A DNA stretch of 42,158 bases, from assembly GCA_003228955.1 (NCBI GenBank), contig QIGN01000174.1, positions 1 to 42,158 on the forward strand. The letters run 5' to 3'. The notes beneath the pieces were generated by a model, which saw only the letters and a program-made list of their open reading frames with translations, was not told the DNA's origin and did no database searches. A program made the position numbers and the translations under genes. Shown here piece by piece: positions 18,350 through 27,104 of this stretch. Origin of the DNA: Hyphomicrobiales bacterium (lineage in GTDB: Bacteria > Pseudomonadota > Alphaproteobacteria > Rhizobiales > Methyloligellaceae). Position 1 is the first letter of the stretch. Every line of letters starts with the position of its first letter.

Positions 18350-19357
18350 ATGATGATCCAAACGAAACATCAGCTCTGTGGCCTGGGATTAGCCTTGGGC
18401 CTGGGAGTAGCTGCGGCCGGACTTCCGCAAGCAGCATTTGCTCAGGCAACCATGGCCTGGGAGCCGAAAAAACCAGTTCAGTTCGTGGTGATGGCCGGCA
18501 AGGGCGGCGGCGCCGACAAGGCCGTCCGTTTCATGCAGAGCATCATTGCCAAGAACAAACTTGCTCCGGTCCCGTTTACTCCGATCAACAAGCCGGGCGG
18601 TTCTGGCGCTGAAGCGCTTGTCTACTTGAAAGGCAAGAAGGGTGATCCCCACACCATCATGTTCACCCTGAACAGCTTTTACACCACTCCCCTGCGCCAG
18701 CCCGCGCTTGGCGTGAACATCGAGGATTTTACTCCTATCGCACGCATGGCCGAAGATACCTTCTGTCTGTGGGTCAATTCGGACCGCAAAGACATCAATA
18801 ACGTCGATGATTTTGTGAAAGCCGCGAAAGCCAAGGGCAATGGCTGGATCATGGCCGGCACCGGCAAGGCATCGGAAGATAACCTGCTCACCGACTTCCT
18901 CAATTCGGCCTATGGCCTGAAGATGAAGTATGTGCCCTACAAAGGCGGCGGCAAGGTCGCCAAGGAATTGGCGGGCAACAACGCCGATTCCACGGTGAAC
19001 AACCCGTCAGAGCAGCTCGGCTTCTACGAAGCCGGCAAGACCAAACCCCTGGCCTGCTTTACGCCTGAGCGTATCGACCTGTTCAAGGACGCGCCGACGT
19101 TCAAGGAATTGGGCAAGGACTTTGTCTATTTCATGCAGCGTACCGTCGTTGGCGCGCCTGGCATGAGCAAGGATGCGGAGGCCTACTATCAGGGCCTGTT
19201 CCAGAAGGTGTTCGATTCCACCGAATGGCAGGGCTACATGAAGAAGAAAGCTCTTCAGGGCAAAGCTCTCTCTGGTGACGCTCTCATGACGTACTGGAAG
19301 AAAGAGCGTGCCGTACACAAGCAGATGTTAATGAAGATGGGCGCCATCAAGGGCTGA
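18350..19357 (+). CDS. Tripartite tricarboxylate-type transporter, periplasmic substrate-binding protein (TctC family)
   Basis: It captures a carboxylate in the periplasm and delivers it to the TctAB membrane part. Two ATGs in a row (18350 and 18353) follow GGGAGGA; the second has the better spacing. The signal peptide ends at AFA|Q near residue 31. The mature protein shows TctC landmarks: PVQFVVMAGKGGGADKAVRFM near the N-terminus, INKPGGSGAEAL, the GTGKASEDN region around 165, VPYKGGGKVAKEL and a final helical tail. The length of 335 is usual. It is the first gene of a tctC-B-A set placed beside oxalate-degrading genes and under what seems to be the same GntR operator. Oxalate is therefore the likely ligand, though the known OxlT oxalate:formate exchanger belongs to a different family. 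Confidence 0.9.
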   Translation: MMIQTKHQLCGLGLALGLGVAAAGLPQAAFAQATMAWEPKKPVQFVVMAGKGGGADKAVRFMQSIIAKNKLAPVPFTPINKPGGSGAEALVYLKGKKGDPHTIMFTLNSFYTTPLRQPALGVNIEDFTPIARMAEDTFCLWVNSDRKDINNVDDFVKAAKAKGNGWIMAGTGKASEDNLLTDFLNSAYGLKMKYVPYKGGGKVAKELAGNNADSTVNNPSEQLGFYEAGKTKPLACFTPERIDLFKDAPTFKELGKDFVYFMQRTVVGAPGMSKDAEAYYQGLFQKVFDSTEWQGYMKKKALQGKALSGDALMTYWKKERAVHKQMLMKMGAIKG

Positions 19358-19404
19358 TCCGTTTCCAACGGCATTAGACTGATAGAGGGGGGGAGCTTCC
19401 TGTC

Positions 19405-19911
19405 ATGCGCAAGGCTGAATTGGCGATGGCCGTCGTGATGGGAATCTTCTCCCTTTATCTGATGTGGAAGAGCGCCGAACTTCCGATCGGCTGGATACAG
19501 GGCGAAGGCCCCGGCGGTGGCGCCTGGCCATTCTGGCTGGCGGCTATCATGCTCATCTCATGCATCACAATCATCATAAAATGGGTCCGCAGGACCTCTC
19601 CCCTGTCCCGGTCCGATGAGATCTACATGGACCGCGGAACCATGGTCGCGGTAGGTCTTGTCGCCGGCTCCCTGATCGTCACCGTCGCCCTGTTCTATGT
19701 AATCGGCGTTTACGGCGCCTTGCCCCTCTTCCTGATTTTCTATGTCCGTTACCTCGGCCGGCACACATGGCCGGTCACGGCAGCGATGGCGACCATTGCG
19801 CCTGTCGCCACATTTTTCTTCTTCGACATCGCGCTGAAGATCACCCTGCCAAAGGGACTTCCGATCGTGGAAGAGACGATCTTCTACCCGCTTTACAAGA
19901 TGTTTCTGTGA
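19405..19911 (+). CDS. Tripartite tricarboxylate-type transporter, small membrane subunit (TctB family)
   Basis: The small and poorly conserved membrane subunit of TTT transporters. The 168-residue protein has four predicted membrane segments: residues about 4-22, 42-62, 78-103 and 110-150, the last probably forming two close helices. Its GEGPGGGAWPFWLA segment between the first two helices corresponds to the G.GP..fP.....l motif of the family. A Gly-rich ribosome site lies about 10 nt before the ATG. It is 47 bp after tctC and 105 bp before tctA in one operon. Confidence 0.87.
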   Translation: MRKAELAMAVVMGIFSLYLMWKSAELPIGWIQGEGPGGGAWPFWLAAIMLISCITIIIKWVRRTSPLSRSDEIYMDRGTMVAVGLVAGSLIVTVALFYVIGVYGALPLFLIFYVRYLGRHTWPVTAAMATIAPVATFFFFDIALKITLPKGLPIVEETIFYPLYKMFL

Positions 19912-20016
19912 GAACCCGTTCGGGCGGCCGTACAAGGCCCCGGTTGAGCCCGCCGGCAGACGGCACCGCTGAAAGGCATGATCAAATGAGGCAGCTACAC
20001 GCATCTGGATCCGGCG

Positions 20017-21543
20017 ATGGGTGAAATTCTGACACTGCTATGGGGTGGCTTTCTGATTGCGTTCGAACCGCTGAACCTCATGCTGATCATATTCGGGTGC
20101 ACGGTTGGCCTTTTCATTGGCGCCATGCCGGGCCTCGGCTCGGTCAACGGCGTCGCGATCCTGCTGCCCCTGACGTTCCTGGTGCCGCCGACCGGCGCCA
20201 TTATCTTCCTGGCCGCGCTCTATTACGGCGCCATGTATGGCGGGGCCATAAGTTCGATCATGCTCGGGATTCCGGGTGCCTCGACAGCCGTCGCCACAAC
20301 GTTTGACGGGCGACCGCTTGCCAAACTGGGAATGGCGGACAAGGCGCTGACCGCGGCGGCCGTCGCCTCCTTTGTCGGCGGTACTATTTCTGTTGTGCTG
20401 TTCACCTTTTTCGCCCCGCCGCTCGCAAATGTCGCTTTGCGGTTTGGCGCGCCGGAAGAGTTTGCCCTGATGCTGCTTGCCTTTGCCACATTTGTCGGCC
20501 TTGGCGGCGACGATATTGCCAAGACGATTTTTTCGATCGCAATCGGGCTGGTGCTCTCCGCAGTCGGCCTGGACATTATTTCCGGCGAGCCCCGCCTCGT
20601 GTTCGGCGATATTCCCGGCTTCATGAGGGGCATCAATTTCCTGGTGCTCGCCATTGGCATCTACGGCATCGGCGAGATGCTCTGGACCGTTGAGGAAAAC
20701 CACAAGGCCGGCGGCAAGAGCATGATGTCGGAAGCGGTGGTCACGGTTGAACGCACTCTCAATAACCTGAAAGAGCTTCTGGGCACCTGGAAGACCATGC
20801 TGATGGGCTCGTTCCTTGGGTATTTCGTTGGCATTCTGCCGGCGGCCGGCGCCACCCCGGGCTCGTTGATGTCTTACGGCATCGCCAAGCAGATTTCGCG
20901 CGATCCGGACAAGTTCGGCAAGGGCGCGGTCGAGGGCGTCGTCGCGCCCGAAGCGGCCAATAACGCCGCCAGCACCGGTTCCATGCTGCCCATGCTCACC
21001 CTTGGCATTCCCGGCTCGCCCACCACGGCCATTTTACTCGGCGGCATGGTCATCTGGGGTCTGGAGCCCGGCCCGCTATTGTTCACCCAGAACGCTGATT
21101 TCGTTTGGGGCCTGATCGCCTCGCTCTATGCGGCCAATCTGTTTGCGGTCATTATCAATGTGGCTTTCATTCCAGTGTTCATCTGGGTCCTGAAAATGCC
21201 CTTCACCCTTCTTGCACCGATCATTTTCCTGCTGTGCCTGATCGGCGGCTATGCGCCGACCCAGAGTCTGCACGATGTCTGGCTGATGATCCTGTTCGGC
21301 GTTGTCGGCTATTTCCTGCGCAAGCTGGACTATCCACTGGCCCCGGCGGTGCTCGCCATTGTGCTCGGCCCGCTTGCGGAACCGGCATTGCGCCAATCGC
21401 TGCTGATCAGTAACGGGTCGTTCGAAATTTTCTTCACGCGCGTCTATTCGGCTCCAATCATGATCGCCGCCCTGATCCTGCTGGCGCTGCCTCTGCTCAA
21501 ACCTCTCATGGGACATTTGAGGAGGAAAAAATCAAAGGCCTGA
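20017..21543 (+). CDS. Tripartite tricarboxylate-type transporter, large membrane subunit (TctA family)
   Basis: The 508-residue channel-forming subunit, with about 10-12 membrane segments. The two inverted-repeat signatures of the family are visible: GAMPGLGSVNGVAILLPLTF near residues 35-55 with YYGAMYGGAISSIMLGIPG soon after, and the second copy GILPAAGATPGSLMSYGIAK and VVAPEAANNAASTGSMLPML near 275-325, followed by TLGIPGSPTTAILLGGM. Uptake in this family is driven by an ion gradient. The ATG at 20017 has only a weak ribosome site. A 12-codon frame starting at 19986 ends with a TGA that overlaps the third to fifth bases of the first two tctA codons (ATGGGTGA), so it could pass ribosomes to tctA. 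A GC-rich hairpin without a T-tract follows the gene. Confidence 0.92.
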   Translation: MGEILTLLWGGFLIAFEPLNLMLIIFGCTVGLFIGAMPGLGSVNGVAILLPLTFLVPPTGAIIFLAALYYGAMYGGAISSIMLGIPGASTAVATTFDGRPLAKLGMADKALTAAAVASFVGGTISVVLFTFFAPPLANVALRFGAPEEFALMLLAFATFVGLGGDDIAKTIFSIAIGLVLSAVGLDIISGEPRLVFGDIPGFMRGINFLVLAIGIYGIGEMLWTVEENHKAGGKSMMSEAVVTVERTLNNLKELLGTWKTMLMGSFLGYFVGILPAAGATPGSLMSYGIAKQISRDPDKFGKGAVEGVVAPEAANNAASTGSMLPMLTLGIPGSPTTAILLGGMVIWGLEPGPLLFTQNADFVWGLIASLYAANLFAVIINVAFIPVFIWVLKMPFTLLAPIIFLLCLIGGYAPTQSLHDVWLMILFGVVGYFLRKLDYPLAPAVLAIVLGPLAEPALRQSLLISNGSFEIFFTRVYSAPIMIAALILLALPLLKPLMGHLRRKKSKA

Positions 21544-21579
21544 CCGCGCCGGCGCGCGCCGCGCGTCCGGCGATGGATA

Positions 21580-21617
21580 TTGCGTTCGCGGACGCCCTTG
21601 GTGTATGGTATACCAGA
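21580..21617 (+). promoter_or_regulatory. Operator-overlapped promoter of the gntR gene
   Basis: TTGCGT (21580-21585), an 18-bp spacer and TATGGT (21604-21609) form a promoter whose -10 box is the left half of TATGGTATACCAGA (21604-21617). The core TGGTATACCA is identical to that at 18069-18078, and its relation to the -10 box is the same. This points to autorepression by the downstream GntR protein. Confidence 0.65.
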
Positions 21618-21694
21618 GTTCCGGTTGATGTTTACAACGCAAAGGAGATGATCGAAAACACGGCGTAAGAGGCGCCATTGTGGGAGATCGGGCG

Positions 21695-22381
21695 ATGTCA
21701 AATCTGCAATTGGAAATACAGCCCATAGGAGATGGATTCTCATTGAAGTCGAGGATCTATGAGTCTCTGAAGGCGGCGATCATGGATACGAATATCTATG
21801 ACGGCGACGCGGAGCTTCGGCTGGATGAGCGAAAACTGTCCGAGCAGTTCGGAATCAGCCGCACACCGCTGCGTGAAGCACTGGCGCGTCTCGACCAGGA
21901 GGGACTGGTCAGGATTGTTCCGCGCCGGGGCATTTATATCGTCCGCAAATCCAAAGCGGAAATTCTTGAAATGATTACGGTCTGGGCGGCACTGGAAAGC
22001 ATGGCCGCCCGCCTTATCACCCAGAATGCGGGCAATGAGGAAATTGCCAGCCTGAGGGCCTTGTGCAGCACCTTCGACGGCGATGCGGTCGAGGCGCATA
22101 TCGATGAATATTCCGACACGAATATCCGGTTTCATCAGGCCATTCTGAAAATGAGCAAATGCGATCTGCTGAACGATCTGGCGCAGAGCCTGTTCATGCA
22201 TGTGCGCGCCATCCGCGCGCGAACCATTTCCGAGAAGGATCGCGCGGACAAGTCGATCGTCGACCACATGCACATTATCGTGGCGCTGGAAGCGCGCGAC
22301 ACGGAACTGGCCGAGCGGCTGGTGCGCGAACACACACTGAATTTGAAGGCCCATGTCGAGCGTTACGTAGAATTGGAATAG
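21695..22381 (+). CDS. GntR-family transcriptional regulator, FadR/FCD type; likely regulator of oxalate genes
   Basis: The protein has 228 residues from the ATG at 21695, with GGGAGA 7 nt upstream; a GTG at 21680 is an in-frame alternative. The N-terminal winged helix (residues about 15-80) has the GntR pattern [20 protein letters not shown] followed by [19 protein letters not shown]. The C-terminal FCD domain (about 90-215) is all-helical and carries the Asp/His residues that bind metal and organic acid in relatives ([23 protein letters not shown]). FCD regulators commonly sense small carboxylates. The gene lies between the transporter and the oxc-frc pair. Its own promoter and the promoter of the ligase/formate dehydrogenase operon share one palindrome, so it probably represses both and is released by oxalate or a CoA ester. 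Confidence 0.9.
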   Translation: MSNLQLEIQPIGDGFSLKSRIYESLKAAIMDTNIYDGDAELRLDERKLSEQFGISRTPLREALARLDQEGLVRIVPRRGIYIVRKSKAEILEMITVWAALESMAARLITQNAGNEEIASLRALCSTFDGDAVEAHIDEYSDTNIRFHQAILKMSKCDLLNDLAQSLFMHVRAIRARTISEKDRADKSIVDHMHIIVALEARDTELAERLVREHTLNLKAHVERYVELE

Positions 22382-22436
22382 GACAAGCAAGCGTCAATTC
22401 GTCCGGTGGATGCCAGGAAAGAGGAGATGTGGTTCT

Positions 22437-24185
22437 ATGCCGACCACTGCCACAGATACACTAAGACAAAAAAGCCATGATAAATCCGCACCACAGTCAC
22501 TGACGGACGGCTTTCACCTCATCATCGACGCGCTCAGGCTCAACGGCATCAACACGATCTATGGTGTGCCCGGCATCCCGATTACGGATTTTGGCCGTCT
22601 TGCGCAGGCTGAAGGTATGAGGGTCATCTCATTCCGGCACGAACAGCACGCGGGCAACGCCGCGGCAATCGCCGGCTATCTGACGCAAAAGCCCGGCATC
22701 TGCCTGACCGTGTCGGCTCCCGGTTTCCTCAATGGTCTGACCGCGCTGGCCAACGCCACGACCAACTGTTTTCCGATGATCCTGATCAGTGGATCGTCCG
22801 ATCGCGAGGTCGTCGATCTGCAACAGGGCGACTACGAAGAGATGGACCAGCTGGCCATCGCAAAACCACACTGCAAGGCGGCCTTCCGCGTGCTGCATGC
22901 ACAAGACATCGGTATTGGCGTGGCGCGTGCCATACGCGCCGCCTGCTCGGGGCGTCCCGGCGGCGTCTATCTTGACCTTCCGGCCAAGCTCTTCGCCGAG
23001 GTCATGGATGCGCAAGCCGGGCGTGAATCGCTCGTCAAAGTCGTCGATCCGGCGCCTCGCCAGTTTCCCGCCCCCGAGGCGATAGTGCGGGCGCTCGATG
23101 TGCTGAAGGTTGCCAAACGTCCATTGATTATCCTTGGCAAGGGCGCGGCCTATGCGAGAGCAGATGAAGATATCCGCGCTCTGGTGGAGAAAAGCGGCAT
23201 TCCTTATCTGCCGATGAGCATGGCCAAGGGGCTGCTGCCCGACGACCACCCGCAATCGGCGGGGGCGGCGCGCTCACTGGCGCTGAAGGAATCCGATGTG
23301 GTCATGATGATCGGCGCCCGCCTCAACTGGCTTCTCTCGCACGGCAAGGGCAAGACCTGGGGCACGGAGCCAAAGAAATTCATTCAGATCGACATCGAGC
23401 CAAGGGAAATGGACTCCAATGTCGAGATTGCCGCCCCCGTGGTTGGCGACATCGCTTCGTGTGTCTCGGCCCTGCTTGACGGCATGGATGGCGGCTGGCC
23501 TGCCCCTCCCCCTGAGTGGACCGGCGCGATCAGAGAGAAAGTCGAGGCGAATATCGCCAGGATGGCGCCGAAGTTGCGGAACAACAATGTACCGATGGAC
23601 TTCCATGCCGCGCTTGGCGCCCTGCGCACCATTATAAAAGAGCGCCCGGATGCGATCCTCGTCAACGAGGGCGCCAACACGCTCGATTTCGCGCGCAGCA
23701 TCATCAACATGTATCAGCCGCGCAAACGTCTTGACGTTGGCACCTGGGGGGTGATGGGCATTGGCATGGGCTTTGCGGTCGCCGCCGCCATCGAAACCGG
23801 CAAGCCAGTTCTGGCGGTCGAAGGCGACAGCGCGTTCGGCTTTTCCGGCATGGAGATCGAGACCATCTGCCGGTATAACCTTCCCGTTTGCGTGGTCGTC
23901 TTCAACAATAACGGCATTTATCGCGGCACGGACGTCAACCCATCAGGCGGTACGGACGTGGCAACCACGGTTTTTGTCAAGGATTCGCGGTACGACAAGA
24001 TGATGGAGGCTTTTGGCGGTGTCGGTGTCCATGCGACAACGCCCGATGAGTTGACCCGCGCCGTGAACGAGGCCATGGATTCCGGCAAGCCAACCCTCGT
24101 CAACGCGGTGATTGACGAAAAAGCGGGCACCGAGAGCGGCCGCATTGGCGATCTCAACCCGCAGAGCGCGGTGTCAAAAAAATGA
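22437..24185 (+). CDS. oxc: Oxalyl-CoA decarboxylase
   Basis: A thiamin-diphosphate enzyme that converts oxalyl-CoA to formyl-CoA and CO2. The ATG at 22437 (AAAGAGGAGA about 9 nt upstream) gives 582 residues. The open frame reaches 22410, but those codons contain the ribosome site. The ThDP-activating Glu lies in [18 protein letters not shown]. The [19 protein letters not shown] and [20 protein letters not shown] segments are typical of OXC. The [19 protein letters not shown] motif binds Mg and ThDP and is followed by [11 protein letters not shown]. The tail [17 protein letters not shown] matches the flexible C-terminus that closes over the active site in OXC structures. It is followed 42 bp later by frc, the standard partner. 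Confidence 0.96.
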   Translation: MPTTATDTLRQKSHDKSAPQSLTDGFHLIIDALRLNGINTIYGVPGIPITDFGRLAQAEGMRVISFRHEQHAGNAAAIAGYLTQKPGICLTVSAPGFLNGLTALANATTNCFPMILISGSSDREVVDLQQGDYEEMDQLAIAKPHCKAAFRVLHAQDIGIGVARAIRAACSGRPGGVYLDLPAKLFAEVMDAQAGRESLVKVVDPAPRQFPAPEAIVRALDVLKVAKRPLIILGKGAAYARADEDIRALVEKSGIPYLPMSMAKGLLPDDHPQSAGAARSLALKESDVVMMIGARLNWLLSHGKGKTWGTEPKKFIQIDIEPREMDSNVEIAAPVVGDIASCVSALLDGMDGGWPAPPPEWTGAIREKVEANIARMAPKLRNNNVPMDFHAALGALRTIIKERPDAILVNEGANTLDFARSIINMYQPRKRLDVGTWGVMGIGMGFAVAAAIETGKPVLAVEGDSAFGFSGMEIETICRYNLPVCVVVFNNNGIYRGTDVNPSGGTDVATTVFVKDSRYDKMMEAFGGVGVHATTPDELTRAVNEAMDSGKPTLVNAVIDEKAGTESGRIGDLNPQSAVSKK

Positions 24186-24227
24186 TTCAGTTCAATCAAA
24201 TCAACACTTCAAGAACAGGTGCCCGCA

Positions 24228-25511
24228 ATGAAAGCACTTGAGGGCGTCCGTATTCTGGATATGACGCATGTACAGTCAGGGCCAACATGCACCCAGCTCC
24301 TGGCGTGGTTCGGCGCCGATGTTGTCAAGGTTGAACGGCCCGGCGTCGGCGATGCCACGCGCGGCCAGTTGCGCGACATCCCCGATGTGGACAGCCTCTA
24401 TTTTACGATGCTGAACCACAACAAGCGCTCGATCACGCTCAACACCAAAACCGACAAGGGCAAGGAAATATTCGAAGGACTGCTCAGGGCCTGCGACGTC
24501 ATGGTCGAAAATTTTGCACCTGGCGCGCTCGATCGCATGGGCTTTTCATGGGAGCGGATACAGGAAATCAATCCCAAACTGATCTACGCCTCGATCAAGG
24601 GTTTTGGCCCCGGCCCGTATGAGGACTGCAAGGTCTATGAAAACGTCGCCCAGTGCACGGGCGGGTCGGCGTCTACCACCGGGTTTGTTGACGGACCGCC
24701 GCTCGTGACCGGCGCCCAGATTGGCGATTCCGGAACCGGACTTCACCTGGCGCTCGGTATCGTCACGGCGCTGTTTCATCGGGAGAAAACCGGCAAGGGC
24801 CAGAGGGTACACGCCGCCATGCAGGACGGCGTGCTCAATCTGTGCCGGGTCAAGCTGCGCGATCAGCAGCGTTTGGCGCACGGGCCGCTCAATGAATACA
24901 GCCAGCATGGTCAGGGACTTGCGTTCGGCGAAGCGGTCCCGCGCGCAGGCAATGACTCAGGCGGCGGCCAGCCGGGCTGGATATTGAAATGCAAGGGCTG
25001 GGAGAGTGACCCGGACGCCTATGTGTATTTCATTACGCAGGCGGCTGTATGGGGCAATGTCTGCGACGTGATCGGCAAGCCGGAATGGAAGGAAGATCCC
25101 GGATATGCGACACCGCCCGCTCGGCTGGACAAGATCAAACAGATATTCGACACCGTCGAAAAGTGGACCATGACCAAGGACAAGTTCGAGGTCATGGAAA
25201 TATGCAATCCGCTCAACATTCCCTGCGGCCCGATCCTTTCAATGAAGGAAATCGCCGAGGAACCTTCCTTGCGCGCAACCGGCACCGTCGTCGAAGTCGA
25301 TCATCCGGCGCGCGGAAAATATCTGAGTGTCGGCAACCCCGTCAAACTGTCCGACTCGCCATCCGATGTCACCCGCTCCCCGCTCCTGGGTGAACACACG
25401 GACGAAATTCTCAAGGAAATTCTTGGCTTCAGCAATGACGACATCGCCAAGGCGAAAACCGACGGAGCAATCGGGGACGAAATGGCGCAATCCAAGGTCG
25501 CGGCGCAGTAG
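24228..25511 (+). CDS. frc: Formyl-CoA:oxalate CoA-transferase
   Basis: A class III CoA-transferase that moves CoA from formyl-CoA to oxalate, giving formate and the oxalyl-CoA used by Oxc. From the ATG at 24228 (AGG upstream; GTG at 24219 is an alternative) it has 427 residues, the standard size. The catalytic Asp167 lies in [12 protein letters not shown] and corresponds to Asp169 of Oxalobacter. [19 protein letters not shown] and [15 protein letters not shown] are all present. Two differences stand out: Gln47 in TRGQLRD where Oxalobacter FRC has Trp48 (as I recall, E. coli YfdW also has Gln), and a Gly-rich loop reading DSGGGQPG instead of AGGGGQPG. The gene completes the core oxalate cycle with oxc. 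Confidence 0.96.
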   Translation: MKALEGVRILDMTHVQSGPTCTQLLAWFGADVVKVERPGVGDATRGQLRDIPDVDSLYFTMLNHNKRSITLNTKTDKGKEIFEGLLRACDVMVENFAPGALDRMGFSWERIQEINPKLIYASIKGFGPGPYEDCKVYENVAQCTGGSASTTGFVDGPPLVTGAQIGDSGTGLHLALGIVTALFHREKTGKGQRVHAAMQDGVLNLCRVKLRDQQRLAHGPLNEYSQHGQGLAFGEAVPRAGNDSGGGQPGWILKCKGWESDPDAYVYFITQAAVWGNVCDVIGKPEWKEDPGYATPPARLDKIKQIFDTVEKWTMTKDKFEVMEICNPLNIPCGPILSMKEIAEEPSLRATGTVVEVDHPARGKYLSVGNPVKLSDSPSDVTRSPLLGEHTDEILKEILGFSNDDIAKAKTDGAIGDEMAQSKVAAQ

Positions 25512-25646
25512 CCTGCGCCGGCCCCAAAGCGATTCTCCCCCGGAACAGGCTGCCGCTGGGCAGACCAGAACCTGGCAGGCCGGGAACCGCGGCTCCCGGG
25601 AGCGCTTCACGCGTCTTTCGGTTCAAGGCAATTGATTTCGATTTTT

Positions 25647-25686
25647 GGTCCATGCATATTGTCGCCCAATACAGAATTCATGGACC
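25647..25686. promoter_or_regulatory. Nested inverted repeat before the iclR gene, possible operator
   Basis: Perfect 8-bp arms GGTCCATG (25647-25654) and CATGGACC (25679-25686) enclose a second inverted repeat, TATTG (25657-25661) and CAATA (25667-25671). The structure ends 18 bp before the IclR start codon. It could bind the IclR protein or form an RNA stem that hides the ribosome site. No T-tract follows, so a terminator is unlikely. Confidence 0.4.
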
Positions 25687-25704
25687 TGACGGTTTCACGA
25701 CATC

Positions 25705-26553
25705 ATGGCAAAAACCAAGAACGCCAAGGTGCGCACCCGCGCCGCCGGCCCACACGATACGCCGTCTCGCGCCGGGGAAGACGACCCGCTTTTGCGGTTC
25801 GGCGTCATGGGCAAGGCCTTTTCCATATTGCAAACCCTGACCTTGAATACGCAGCCCCTTTCCATGGCCGAACTGGCGCGCGAAACCGGGATGACCAAGC
25901 CAACGGTTCACCGCATCATCTCCGTTCTGGCGGAGTTGGGTTTCGTGGAGCGCGATCACGGCAAGCGCGGATATGTCGAGGGGCCGCGCCTGATAAAGTT
26001 CGCACTCGATACGCTGAAAGCGACGACGCGCCGCAATATGCGCCATTCAGTATTGCGCGCGCTTTCGCAGGAAACCGGAGAAACCTGCAATTTCGGAATC
26101 CTGACAGGCGCCGAAGTGATTTATCTGGACCGGGTCGAAGCCAAGCAACCGCTGGGGCTGAGATTCGAACCGGGCAGCTTGGTGCCGGTCCACTGCAGCG
26201 CTATCGGCAAGCTGCTGCTCAGTCTGGAACCGGCGGAACGGCGCGAGGAATTGCTGCGCGCCATACCCTTGACCCGCTACACGCCGAGGACCCTGACCTC
26301 CATCGCCGCCTTGAGCGATGCACTGGACCGGATTCAGCATGATGAGATCGGGATCGACGATCAGGAATCCATTGAGGGGGTCGTTTGCGTCGCGGTTCCG
26401 GTGCGAGCCGCCGATGGCGGGATTGTGGGCGGCCTCGCCCTGTCCGCGCCCGAAGCGCGGATATCATTGAAGGATGCGCTGCGCCTTGTCCCGCAACTGC
26501 GCCGGGCGGCGGCCACGATGGGCAAAACCTTTTCCCTTGGAATGACATCTTGA
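25705..26553 (+). CDS. IclR-family transcriptional regulator
   Basis: The protein has 282 residues. A basic, disordered-looking N-terminal extension of about 30 residues is followed by the IclR winged helix (about 34-95: GKAFSILQTL, SMAELARETGMTKPTVHRII) and then the effector-binding domain (about 110-275). That domain holds the family motifs ETCNFGILTGAEVIYLDRVE, PVHCSAIGKLLLS and SIEGVVCVAVPVRAADGGIV. IclR proteins bind small carboxylates such as glyoxylate, pyruvate or aromatic acids and may repress or activate. It follows frc by 193 bp on the same strand, so it may be cotranscribed or driven by its own promoter near 25640. A role in controlling the oxalate genes is inferred from position only. 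No clear ribosome site precedes the ATG. Confidence 0.88.
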   Translation: MAKTKNAKVRTRAAGPHDTPSRAGEDDPLLRFGVMGKAFSILQTLTLNTQPLSMAELARETGMTKPTVHRIISVLAELGFVERDHGKRGYVEGPRLIKFALDTLKATTRRNMRHSVLRALSQETGETCNFGILTGAEVIYLDRVEAKQPLGLRFEPGSLVPVHCSAIGKLLLSLEPAERREELLRAIPLTRYTPRTLTSIAALSDALDRIQHDEIGIDDQESIEGVVCVAVPVRAADGGIVGGLALSAPEARISLKDALRLVPQLRRAAATMGKTFSLGMTS

Positions 26554-26713
26554 CGGCAGCACTCAAGAGCAGGTTTCATTGATATTTTTGTGGCTTCCAA
26601 AGCGTATTCATGCGTTGAAATAAACTCCACACACCCAATATTCCCTTTAGCCTAAAAATGCCGGGAATGCGATTGGGCGTCCGTGCCCGGAGCATGAATA
26701 AGAAGGCGGACCG

Positions 26714-27097
26714 ATGTCTGCATTGACTGGTGCAATCTTGCTGGCGTTCGTCGTGCTGACGGTAAAACATACGATTGCCGACTATTTTCTCCAGACGTCC
26801 TATCAGGTTCGCAACAAAGGAAGCTATGGCCATCCTGGCGGGCTCATCCACGCCGGTATACATGCGCTCCTCACCCTGCCGGTCTTTTTCTTCCTGCCCC
26901 CCTCTTCGATCACGCTCGCCGTCGCAATCATTGCCGGCGAGTTCGTGGTTCACTACCATTTGGACTGGTCGAAGGAACAACTGACAAAGCGCTACGAGCT
27001 CACCCAGGAAAATCCGATGTTCTGGAACCTTTTCGGGCTGGATCAGCTTTGCCACCTGCTGACTTATGTGGCAATTATCGCCATCCTGGTCAGCTGA
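26714..27097 (+). CDS. DUF3307 family membrane protein
   Basis: The 127-residue protein has four hydrophobic segments (about 4-20, 47-64, 67-80 and 108-127). Conserved features of the DUF3307 family are seen: KHTIADYFLQTSYQ near the start, HAGIHALLTL, HYHLDWSKEQL and LFGLDQLCHLLTYV, with the repeated His/Asp pairs in or near the membrane. In the family these residues look like a metal or catalytic site, but no activity is established that I know of. AAGG lies 8 nt before the ATG. The gene ends 7 bp from the stop codon of the convergent SulP gene, with no terminator in between, so the two transcripts may overlap. Confidence 0.82.
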   Translation: MSALTGAILLAFVVLTVKHTIADYFLQTSYQVRNKGSYGHPGGLIHAGIHALLTLPVFFFLPPSSITLAVAIIAGEFVVHYHLDWSKEQLTKRYELTQENPMFWNLFGLDQLCHLLTYVAIIAILVS

Positions 27098-27104
27098 AAT
27101 CCGG

